Source of the DNA: an uncultured Oscillospiraceae bacterium
GTDB taxonomy: Bacteria > Bacillota > Clostridia > Oscillospirales > Oscillospiraceae
DNA: 9,238 bases
Assembly (NCBI GenBank): GCA_934643765.1
Contig: CAKUCT010000062.1
Location: 1 to 9,238 of the forward strand
Direction of reading: 5' to 3'
Shown one piece after another: positions 1 to 6,254 of this stretch. Numbering within the stretch: the stretch's first letter is position 1; every line of letters starts with the position of its first letter. The position numbers were made by a program, and so were the translations under genes. Under the pieces are notes generated by a model. That model did no database searches. It saw nothing but the letters and a program-made list of their open reading frames with translations, and was not told the origin of the DNA.

Positions 1-13
1 TGCGTAGTCGAAC

Positions 14-115
14 GTTGCATGAGTAGAAATGACGCGTCAAGTACCGGTCGGATGGGAGGTTGCCGCCGGGCGAAGGAAATGGTTCCGCGATGTCATTTCG
101 CATCCGCTGTCAAAC
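14..115 (+). promoter_or_regulatory. Tetrahydrofolate (THF) riboswitch aptamer upstream of folT
   Basis: This RNA element binds reduced folates and lowers expression of folate transport genes (known for the class). Conserved landmarks are visible: GAGTAG at 21-26 and GCATCCGCT at 100-108. Helix P2 forms from 27-33 (AAATGAC) with 92-98 (GTCATTT). P3 is closed by 44-47 (CCGG) with 66-69 (CCGG), and P4 is a hairpin around 70-88 with GGAA 75-78 pairing TTCC 83-86. The diagnostic long-range pseudoknot is six perfect pairs, 49-54 (CGGATG) with 101-106 (CATCCG). The outer helix P1 is weak here (TTG at 15-17 with CAA at 111-113). Position just ahead of a folT-type gene fits the known distribution of this class. 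The promoter must lie left of the window. Confidence 0.92.
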
Positions 116-176
116 TGAAATCGTACGGCCGAAAACCGGTACAGGAAGTTTCTTTGCCGCATCAAAATCATTCTAA

Positions 177-203
177 CCTCCTCCCATCATTTCGATTAGG
201 AGG
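177..203 (+). promoter_or_regulatory. Anti-Shine-Dalgarno hairpin: expression platform of the THF riboswitch
   Basis: The folT ribosome binding site AGGAGG (198-203), seven bases before the ATG at 211, is perfectly complementary to CCTCCT at 177-182, giving a 6-bp hairpin with a 15-base loop that would hide it. The anti-SD segment is also part of CCTCCCATC (180-188), which pairs perfectly over 9 bases with GATGGGAGG (51-59) in the aptamer P3 loop. That loop is needed for the ligand-bound pseudoknot. Inference: folate-bound RNA frees the anti-SD and shuts translation; ligand-free RNA captures the anti-SD and exposes the binding site. A run of six T follows at 205-210, so some termination is possible as well. 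Confidence 0.75.
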
Positions 204-210
204 CTTTTTT

Positions 211-810
211 ATGTCTAAAAATCAATCTGCAGCCGTTGCGCACGCGCATACCGGCTCCATGAAAAACGTCAAAACTCTGGTCGTCTGCGCCGTGCTCGCG
301 GCCATCAGCGTCGTGCTGGCGCGGCTGATTATTCCGATGCCGGACGTGTCGACGCGCTTCTCGCTGGAAGCGGTGCCGATTTTCCTGGCCGGCATGCTCT
401 TTGGCCCGCTGCCCGGCGCGCTCGTTGGATTCTCGGCGGACCTGGTCGGCTGCCTGTTCTCCGGCTACGGTTACAACCCGCTGTTCTGCGTGCCGCCGAT
501 TCTGTACGGCGTCTGCGCGGGTCTGATGCGCCCGATGCTGATCAAGAAGACCACGCCCTGGACCATCGCGCTGGCATTTTTGCCGGCCATCGTGTTCGGC
601 TCCATCCTCTATCAGAGTTGGTCGCTGGCCTTTGTCTACGGCGGCGAGGCGTTTGAGACGTTTTTCCTGACGAAGCTCGCTTCGCGCAGCGTGCAGTTCG
701 GCATCACCTTTGTGCTGGACGTGCTGATCGTGTGGCTGCTGTATAAATCCAAGGTATTTGCCGCTGCAAAGCTCTGGCCGCCGGTCGGCGCTTCGCAGAA
801 GCAGGAATGA
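211..810 (+). CDS. folT: Folate ECF transporter S-component (FolT)
   Basis: Integral membrane substrate-binding subunit of an energy-coupling factor transporter for folate. It docks onto a shared EcfA/EcfA'/EcfT module, which is not encoded in this window. The 199-residue protein has a short polar N-terminus followed by about six hydrophobic segments (first at about 20-41, next at about 55-82). The family signature is clear: RFSLEAVPIFLAG at 49-61 and GALVGFSADLVGCL at 69-82, then YNPLFCVPPILYG at 88-100. The start at 211 is chosen because a perfect AGGAGG lies seven bases upstream; the reading frame stays open back to 19, but that stretch is riboswitch RNA. Met17 is a less likely internal start. 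folC follows after 64 bases without a terminator, so the two are probably one operon under the THF riboswitch. Confidence 0.93.
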   Translation: MSKNQSAAVAHAHTGSMKNVKTLVVCAVLAAISVVLARLIIPMPDVSTRFSLEAVPIFLAGMLFGPLPGALVGFSADLVGCLFSGYGYNPLFCVPPILYGVCAGLMRPMLIKKTTPWTIALAFLPAIVFGSILYQSWSLAFVYGGEAFETFFLTKLASRSVQFGITFVLDVLIVWLLYKSKVFAAAKLWPPVGASQKQE

Positions 811-874
811 TATCGGCGCGAAATTTCCTACATTATATATAGAAAAACTTTAGTATCAGAAAGAAGATTCCGCT

Positions 875-2146
875 ATGACGCTTGAACAAGCACTGCATTA
901 CATTCACGCTGTCTGCTGGAAGGGCAGCATGCCCGGGCTGGAGCGGATTACCGCCCTGCTCGACAAAATGGGCCACCCGGAGCGCAGCTGTAAATTTGTC
1001 CATGTAGCCGGCACGAACGGCAAGGGCTCGACCTGCGCGATGCTGGCCTCGATTTTCCAGGCGGCAGGCTACAAGACCGGCCTTTACACCTCGCCTTACA
1101 TTCTGCGCTTCAACGAGCGCATCCAGATCAATGGCGAGCAGATTCCGGACGAGGCAATCTGCGAGCTGACCGAGTACATCAAGCCCATGGCGGACTCGAT
1201 TTTTGAGCAGCCGACGGAGTTTGAGATGGTCACGGCGCTGGGGTTTGAATACTTCAAGCGCGAAAAGTGCGACATTGTGATCTGCGAGGTCGGCATGGGC
1301 GGCGAGTTTGACGCGACGAACGTCATCCTGCCGCCGGAGGCCGCGATTCTCTGCAACATCGGTCTGGACCACACGGAGGTGCTCGGCGATACGCTGGAGA
1401 AAATTGCAGCGACAAAGTCCGGCATCATCAAGCCCGGCTGCGACGCGGTGATTTACCGCGAGAAGCCGTCGGTGGAGGCGGTGTTTGAGGCGCGCTGCAA
1501 AGCCGTCGGGGCCAAGCTTCATAAGGCGGACTTTGATTCCATCTGGCTGCTTTCGCACGGACTGGACGGGCAGGTCTTCTCCTGCGGACGGTTTGAAAAT
1601 CTGAAGCTTCCGCTGCTCGGAGAGCACCAGCTGCACAACGCGGCGGTTGTTCTGACGGCGGTGGACGCGCTCAAGGCGCGCGGCTGGAATCTGACGGATG
1701 AGGCCGTCCGCACGGGCCTTGAGACCGTACAGTGGCCGGGCCGGTTCCAGATCATGCGTGAAAAGCCGCTATTCATCATCGACGGCGGACATAACCCGCA
1801 GTGCATTGAGGCGCTGGTTCAGAACATCGACGACTATCTCAAGGGCCGCGAGCTGACGGTTCTGACGGGTGTGCTGGGCGACAAGGATTACCACTGCATG
1901 TATAAAAACGTCGCGCCGTATGCCAAGGAGTTTATCACCATCACCCCCGGTAATCCGCGCGCGCTGGAGGCCGGAAAGCTGGCGGAGTATCTGCGCCAGT
2001 TCGGCAAGCCCGCAACGGCCTGCGACGTGGTAGAAGACGGTGTACGCCTTGCCATCGAGCACGCGGGAGAAGACGGCGTGGTTCTGTGCTACGGTTCTCT
2101 TTATATGATCGGCGACATTGACGCCGCGCTTAAAAAACTGTCATAA
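875..2146 (+). CDS. folC: Folylpolyglutamate synthase / dihydrofolate synthase-type Mur ligase (FolC)
   Basis: Cytoplasmic ATP-dependent ligase that adds glutamate to folates (and in many bacteria to dihydropteroate), so that they are retained and bind their enzymes better. The 423 residues are full length for the family. Visible motifs: P-loop GTNGKGS at 46-52; YTSPYILRFNERI at 71-83; EVGMGGEFDATN at 138-149; GLDHTEVLGDTLEKIAATK at 163-181; GEHQLHNAA at 249-257; and the C-terminal domain motif DGGHNP at 303-308 (often DGAHNP). The start at 875 has a modest purine-rich site (AGAAAGAAG) 8-16 bases upstream. There is no terminator after folT; a weak TATATAT around 835 could support a minor internal promoter. 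Whether it also has dihydrofolate synthase activity cannot be told from the sequence. Confidence 0.95.
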   Translation: MTLEQALHYIHAVCWKGSMPGLERITALLDKMGHPERSCKFVHVAGTNGKGSTCAMLASIFQAAGYKTGLYTSPYILRFNERIQINGEQIPDEAICELTEYIKPMADSIFEQPTEFEMVTALGFEYFKREKCDIVICEVGMGGEFDATNVILPPEAAILCNIGLDHTEVLGDTLEKIAATKSGIIKPGCDAVIYREKPSVEAVFEARCKAVGAKLHKADFDSIWLLSHGLDGQVFSCGRFENLKLPLLGEHQLHNAAVVLTAVDALKARGWNLTDEAVRTGLETVQWPGRFQIMREKPLFIIDGGHNPQCIEALVQNIDDYLKGRELTVLTGVLGDKDYHCMYKNVAPYAKEFITITPGNPRALEAGKLAEYLRQFGKPATACDVVEDGVRLAIEHAGEDGVVLCYGSLYMIGDIDAALKKLS

Positions 2147-2188
2147 AAAAACAACAGGCTCCGGTATTTACCGGAGCCTGTTGTTTTT
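2147..2188 (+). terminator. Intrinsic terminator after folC (bidirectional)
   Basis: A 16-base perfect inverted repeat (2151-2166 with 2169-2184), starting one base after the folC stop and flanked by A-tract and T-tract (TTTTT ending at 2188). It would terminate in either direction. Confidence 0.95.
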
Positions 2189-2197
2189 CTGCAAAAA

Positions 2198-2243
2198 AGG
2201 ACTCCGAAAACAAATGACCAGTTTGCTTTCGGAGTTCTCTTTT
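2198..2243 (+). terminator. Second, tandem terminator-like hairpin
   Basis: Stem 2198-2209 with 2227-2238 (12 pairs, one G-U), with a small inner helix CAAA 2211-2214 / TTTG 2222-2225. It is followed by CTTTT on the plus strand and by six T on the minus strand (A-run 2193-2198). It lies ten bases after the first terminator, so it probably insulates clpB from folC in both directions. Confidence 0.75.
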
Positions 2244-2421
2244 CAAATATATGAGGGGAAAATGAAAAAGTATATACCGCTTCTTGCATGATTATCTTAC
2301 CAAGGGGTTATTAAAAAACTTAGAGGGTAAATATGAAATATGTATGAAATACAAAAAATTTTCCCCGGCGATAGCCGGGATAAAATTCACAAAAAAGTAA
2401 CAAACTTTTTGCGTGCTCCCA
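2244..2421 (+). other. AT-rich gene-free leader upstream of the clpB promoter
   Basis: No credible gene. It holds a direct repeat TATGAAATA at 2332-2340 and 2343-2351 (one helical turn apart) and a hairpin with core CCCGGC 2364-2369 / GCCGGG 2374-2379, extended by AATTTT 2357-2362 / AAAATT 2382-2387. A nine-codon ORF at 2262-2291 follows a purine-rich AGGGG, but nothing else supports it. Function unknown. Confidence 0.5.
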
Positions 2422-2450
2422 TTGACAAAACCGGCGGACGGGTTTACACT
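2422..2450 (+). promoter_or_regulatory. Sigma-A promoter of clpB
   Basis: Consensus -35 TTGACA at 2422-2427, 17-base spacer, and -10 TACACT at 2445-2450. Transcription would start near 2457, so the CIRCE operator is placed at the very 5' end of the message. Confidence 0.88.
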
Positions 2451-2463
2451 GTAGAAAATTGAG

Positions 2464-2490
2464 TTAGCACTCGAATGCAGAGAGTGCTAA
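2464..2490 (+). promoter_or_regulatory. CIRCE operator (HrcA binding site)
   Basis: Perfect match to the CIRCE consensus: TTAGCACTC at 2464-2472, a 9-base spacer, and GAGTGCTAA at 2482-2490. HrcA represses from this inverted repeat and is released on heat shock (established for Bacillota). It lies 13 bases after the -10 box and 15 bases before the clpB start codon. Confidence 0.98.
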
Positions 2491-2505
2491 ATTGAGGTGA
2501 AGAAT

Positions 2506-5100
2506 ATGAACGCACAGAAGTATACGCAGAAATCGCTTGAGGCCATTCAGGCCGCACAGCAGTTGACGATTGAAAATCAGAACCAGCAAATTGAGCAGGT
2601 ACATCTGCTCGCAAGCCTGCTGCGGCAGGAAAACGGCTTGGCGCCGCAGCTGCTTCGCAAGATGGGCGTGACGGTGGAGAGCTTGGACGCGGCTGTTTTG
2701 CAGGAGCTTGGCAAGCTTCCCAGAGTCACAGGTTCCGGCCGGGAGGCCGACCGGTATTATGTTTCGCGCAGCGTGGACGCGGCGCTGAGCCGCGCGGAAA
2801 AGATTGCCGACGAGATGAAAGACGACTTCGTCTCTGTGGAGCATCTGGTGCTGGCGCTGATTGAGACGGCGGATTCGACGCTGAAGCCGCTGTTTTCTAC
2901 CTATAATATTACAAAAGAACGCTGCCTGCAGGCGCTGCAGTCCATCCGAGGCAACCAGCGCGTGACCTCCGACTCGCCGGAGGACACCTATGAGGCGCTG
3001 GAGAAATACGGCACCGATCTTGTCAAGCGCGCAAGAGAACAGAAGATGGACCCCGTCATCGGCCGTGACGAAGAAATTCGAAATGTCATCCGGATTTTGT
3101 CCCGAAAGACGAAAAATAACCCCGTGCTGATCGGCGAACCGGGCGTCGGCAAGACGGCTATCGTCGAGGGCCTGGCGCAGCGGATTGTGTCCAATGAAGT
3201 GCCGAAGGCGCTGCAGGACAAGACCATCTTCTCCTTGGATATGGGCGCTTTGATCGCGGGCGCAAAATACCGCGGCGAGTTTGAAGAGCGGCTGAAGGCT
3301 GTTTTGGCTGAGGTCAAGAAGTCTGAGGGCAGGATTATTCTGTTCATTGATGAGCTGCACACCATCGTCGGCGCGGGCAAGACCGAGGGTTCGATGGATG
3401 CGGGCAACCTTCTAAAACCCATGCTGGCGCGCGGCGAGCTGCACTGCATCGGCGCGACGACGCTCGATGAGTACCGGCAGTATATTGAAAAGGACCCCGC
3501 GCTTGAGCGCCGGTTCCAGACGGTTCTGGTGCAGGAGCCGACGGTAGAAGACACGATTGCAATCCTCCGCGGCCTGGAGTCCAGATATGAAGTGTTCCAC
3601 GGCGTCAAGATCACGGACCCCGCGATCATTGCCGCAGCTACACTCTCGAACCGCTATATCACCGACCGCTTCCTGCCCGACAAGGCCATTGACCTTATTG
3701 ATGAAGCCTGCGCAATGATCCGCACGGAAATGGACTCGATGCCGACCGAGCTTGACGTTATCAACCGCAAGATCATCCAGATGCAGATTGAAGAGGCGGC
3801 GCTTAAGAACGAAGACGATGAGCTCTCAAAGGCGCGTCTTGCTGAACTGCAGAAGGAACTTGCCGAGAACCGCGAAACCTTCAACACCATGAAGGCCCAG
3901 TGGGAAAACGAGAAGAAGGCCATCGGTCAGGTGCAGCAGCTGCGTGAGAGAATTGAGCAGCTGAACCGCGACATTGAGACCGCCGAGAAAAACGGCGAAT
4001 ATGAAAAGGCTGCGAAGCTCAAATACGGCGATCTGCCGGAGCTCAAAAAGCAGCTGGAGCAGGATGAAAAGCAGACGCAGAACGCCAAGGGCTCGAACCT
4101 GCTCCGCAACAAAGTCACCGAAGAGGAAATCGCGAAGATCATCGAGCGCTGGACCGGCATCCCGGTCTCCCGGCTGATGGAGTCGGAGCGCGAGAAGCTT
4201 CTGCATCTGGAAGACACGCTCCACAAGAGAGTCATCGGTCAGGATGAGGCTGTGCGCGTGGTGGCCGAGGCCATCCAGAGAAGCAGAGCCGGCATTCAGG
4301 ACCCGAACCGGCCGCTGGGCTCGTTCCTGTTCCTGGGCCCGACGGGTGTCGGTAAGACCGAACTGGCAAAGACCCTGTGCGAGACCCTGTTCGATGACGA
4401 GAAGAACCTCATCCGTATCGATATGTCGGAGTACATGGAGAAGTTCTCCGTGTCGAGACTGATCGGTGCGCCTCCCGGATACGTGGGCTATGAAGAGGGC
4501 GGCCAGCTGACAGAGGCCGTGCGCCGCAGACCGTATTCTGTCATCTTGTTCGATGAGATTGAAAAGGCGCATCCGGATGTCTTCAATGTTTTGCTGCAGG
4601 TGCTCGACGACGGCAGAATCACCGACAGCCAGGGCAGAACCGTGGACTTCAAGAACACGATCATCATCCTGACCTCGAACCTCGGCAGCCAGATTCTACT
4701 TGACGGCATCGGGCCTGACGGCGAGATCACGCAGGAAGCAAAAGACCAGGTGGATGCGCTTCTGCACCACACCTTCCGCCCCGAGTTCCTGAACAGACTT
4801 GACGAGATCGTCTTCTACAAGCCGCTGACGAAGCAGAACATCACAGGCATCATCGATCTGCAGATCGACGCGCTGAACAAGAGACTGGCCGACAAGCAGC
4901 TGCACTGCGAGCTGACGGAAGCTGCAAAGCAGTTGATCATCGACACCTCGTATGATCCGCAGTTCGGCGCAAGACCGCTGCGCCGGTATATCCAGCACAC
5001 GGTTGAGACGCTGATTGCCAAGAAGATTCTGGCCGGCAGCATCCTGCCCGGCGAGACCATCACCGTCGACGTGGAAAACGGAGACCTGGTTATCCGATAA
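2506..5100 (+). CDS. clpB: ATP-dependent protein disaggregase ClpB (Hsp100)
   Basis: Hexameric cytoplasmic AAA+ chaperone that threads aggregated proteins through its pore, working with DnaK. At 864 residues it is full length. Domains: N-terminal Clp repeat domain (about 1-145); first AAA+ with Walker A GEPGVGKT 210-217, pore loop KYRG 254-257, Walker B ILFIDE 278-283 and arginine finger region ERRFQ 334-338; coiled-coil middle domain about 405-525, the feature that separates ClpB from ClpA/ClpC; second AAA+ with Walker A GPTGVGKT 611-618, pore loop GYVGYEEG 658-665, Walker B LFDE 681-684 and sensor-2 GARPLRR 821-827. The ATG at 2506 is preferred over the in-frame GTG at 2497 because GAGGTGA (2494-2500) is a good ribosome binding site for it and the protein then begins MNAQKYTQKS, the usual ClpB start. 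Expected to be HrcA-controlled; I see no CtsR-type heptamer repeat nearby. Confidence 0.98.
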   Translation: MNAQKYTQKSLEAIQAAQQLTIENQNQQIEQVHLLASLLRQENGLAPQLLRKMGVTVESLDAAVLQELGKLPRVTGSGREADRYYVSRSVDAALSRAEKIADEMKDDFVSVEHLVLALIETADSTLKPLFSTYNITKERCLQALQSIRGNQRVTSDSPEDTYEALEKYGTDLVKRAREQKMDPVIGRDEEIRNVIRILSRKTKNNPVLIGEPGVGKTAIVEGLAQRIVSNEVPKALQDKTIFSLDMGALIAGAKYRGEFEERLKAVLAEVKKSEGRIILFIDELHTIVGAGKTEGSMDAGNLLKPMLARGELHCIGATTLDEYRQYIEKDPALERRFQTVLVQEPTVEDTIAILRGLESRYEVFHGVKITDPAIIAAATLSNRYITDRFLPDKAIDLIDEACAMIRTEMDSMPTELDVINRKIIQMQIEEAALKNEDDELSKARLAELQKELAENRETFNTMKAQWENEKKAIGQVQQLRERIEQLNRDIETAEKNGEYEKAAKLKYGDLPELKKQLEQDEKQTQNAKGSNLLRNKVTEEEIAKIIERWTGIPVSRLMESEREKLLHLEDTLHKRVIGQDEAVRVVAEAIQRSRAGIQDPNRPLGSFLFLGPTGVGKTELAKTLCETLFDDEKNLIRIDMSEYMEKFSVSRLIGAPPGYVGYEEGGQLTEAVRRRPYSVILFDEIEKAHPDVFNVLLQVLDDGRITDSQGRTVDFKNTIIILTSNLGSQILLDGIGPDGEITQEAKDQVDALLHHTFRPEFLNRLDEIVFYKPLTKQNITGIIDLQIDALNKRLADKQLHCELTEAAKQLIIDTSYDPQFGARPLRRYIQHTVETLIAKKILAGSILPGETITVDVENGDLVIR

Positions 5101-5107
5101 ATTCTTC

Positions 5108-5142
5108 AAAAGCCGCTGCATCCAAGATGCAGCGGCTTTTTT
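5108..5142 (+). terminator. Intrinsic terminator of clpB
   Basis: A 15-bp perfect stem (5108-5122 with 5126-5140) with a three-base loop, running into TTTTTT at 5137-5142, seven bases after the clpB stop codon. Confidence 0.95.
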
Positions 5143-5177
5143 ATGCCTGCGCGCGATTCTTAAATTTGCAGACTTTG

Positions 5178-5206
5178 TTGAAAGAAGGCGGATTTTCCGA
5201 TAAAAT
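5178..5206 (+). promoter_or_regulatory. Sigma-A promoter of the HD-domain gene
   Basis: TTGAAA at 5178-5183, 17-base spacer, TAAAAT at 5201-5206. The predicted start near 5213 leaves a leader of only about 17 bases, containing AGAAGG (5216-5221) as ribosome binding site for the ATG at 5230. Confidence 0.75.
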
Positions 5207-5229
5207 AAAGCAGAAAGAAGGCGATTGTC

Positions 5230-6234
5230 ATGGAACTGATTGCGCGCTACGGGGCGCTGCCGCAGGCGCTTCTGGCGTTTGCGCAGACACAGCCGATGCG
5301 CCGGCTGCAGAGTGTCGGCATGAACTGCGGCTGCGAGTATACTGCCTGCCCGATTTACAAGGCGCGGCCGCAGTATACGCGCTATCAGCACAGCCTTGGC
5401 GCGGCGGCCATCGTCTGGCATTTTACACAGAACACCGCGCAGAGCCTGAGCGCGCTGTTTCACGATATCGCGACGCCGGTTTTTGCCCATGTGGTCGATT
5501 TTCTGAACGGAGACCACTTGGTGCAGGAGTCGACCGAGGCGCCGACGCACGCAATTCTGGCCGGGGATGAACAAATCCAGGCGCTTCTGCGCGCGCTGCG
5601 CCTTACGACGGCCGATGTGGACGATTATCACCGCTATCCGATTGCGGACAACGACTCGCCCCGGCTCTCATCCGACCGGCTGGAATATACGCTCGGGAAC
5701 GCATACCGGATGTTCGACGTGGGGCTTGATGAAATTTCTGCGGTCTATGACAATCTGTGCATCGCGCGGGCGGAGGACGGCGCGCCGGAGCTTTCGTTTC
5801 GGGATCTGGACGCGGCGCAGGCGTTTTCGCAATGGTCTTTGGCGCAGTCGCGCTGGTTTGTCAGCGACGACGACCGGTTTTTCATGCAGGCGCTGGCAGA
5901 TCTTCTGCGCTTTGCAATCAGAATGGGCGTGCTGACGCGCGGCGAGCTCTGGAAAACGGAGCCGGAGATCATTGCGAAGCTGGAAAGCCGCGATGAGACG
6001 CGTGCGTATTGGCATCAGTACCGAAAGATTGCAGGCACCCATGCCGGAAAGACGCCGCCGGATGGTGTCTACGCGGTTCGTGTCCGGGCCAAGAAACGGC
6101 ACATCAATCCGCTTGTCCTGACGCAGAAGGGGCCAAGGCGGCAAGCAGCGCTTGATGCGGGCTTTGCAGCGCAGCTGCAAGAATTTTTGTGGGATGATTT
6201 TGACCGCTTCGTCTGGGCGGAATTTGCAAAATAG
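5230..6234 (+). CDS. HD-domain phosphohydrolase-like protein, function unknown
   Basis: A 334-residue soluble protein with an HD metal-dependent phosphohydrolase fold in its N-terminal half, closest in layout to the COG1078/dNTPase-SAMHD1 type. Motifs: MRRLQSVG at 23-30 (like the RRLKQLG motif of that group), YTRYQHSLG at 49-57, LFHDIATPVFAH at 76-87, HVVD ending at D90, and SDRLEY at 148-153. The four metal ligands are accounted for as H54, H78, D79 and D149. Where SAMHD1-type enzymes read HDxGHGPFSH, this protein has T82 in place of the catalytic histidine, and Q99 seems to sit at a second one, so the chemistry may differ. The C-terminal part (about 200-334) shows no motif I recognise. It has its own promoter; a CapA-type gene follows 20 bases after its stop, probably in the same transcript. 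The substrate could be a nucleotide, but this is not established. Confidence 0.8.
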   Translation: MELIARYGALPQALLAFAQTQPMRRLQSVGMNCGCEYTACPIYKARPQYTRYQHSLGAAAIVWHFTQNTAQSLSALFHDIATPVFAHVVDFLNGDHLVQESTEAPTHAILAGDEQIQALLRALRLTTADVDDYHRYPIADNDSPRLSSDRLEYTLGNAYRMFDVGLDEISAVYDNLCIARAEDGAPELSFRDLDAAQAFSQWSLAQSRWFVSDDDRFFMQALADLLRFAIRMGVLTRGELWKTEPEIIAKLESRDETRAYWHQYRKIAGTHAGKTPPDGVYAVRVRAKKRHINPLVLTQKGPRRQAALDAGFAAQLQEFLWDDFDRFVWAEFAK

Positions 6235-6254
6235 ATGCAGAAGGGGGCAATGCG

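Noticed and set aside
19..210. N-terminal extension of the folT frame by 64 residues
   Set aside because: The stretch is the THF riboswitch; its encoded peptide has no transporter-like character, and AGGAGG before the ATG at 211 fixes the start.
205..210. Reading the folT start hairpin as a pure intrinsic terminator
   Set aside because: The 6-bp stem with a 15-base loop is weak for termination, and it contains the Shine-Dalgarno itself, so translational control is the simpler reading; mixed control is not excluded.
2262..2291. Nine-codon ORF (MKKYIPLLA) after AGGGG between folC and clpB
   Set aside because: Too short to judge, no coupling to clpB, and it is upstream of the clpB promoter so it cannot be a leader peptide of that transcript.
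2497..2505. GTG start for clpB three codons upstream
   Set aside because: The GTG is inside the ribosome binding site GAGGTGA, and the ATG at 2506 gives the usual ClpB N-terminus.
2464..3360. Long minus-strand ORF antisense to clpB
   Set aside because: Shadow of the clpB reading frame in GC-rich DNA; the product is rich in Arg, Leu, His and Gln with no known motif.
4696..5631. Minus-strand ORF spanning the clpB end and the HD gene start
   Set aside because: It crosses a strong terminator and a promoter for the opposite strand, and its composition is typical of an antisense shadow.
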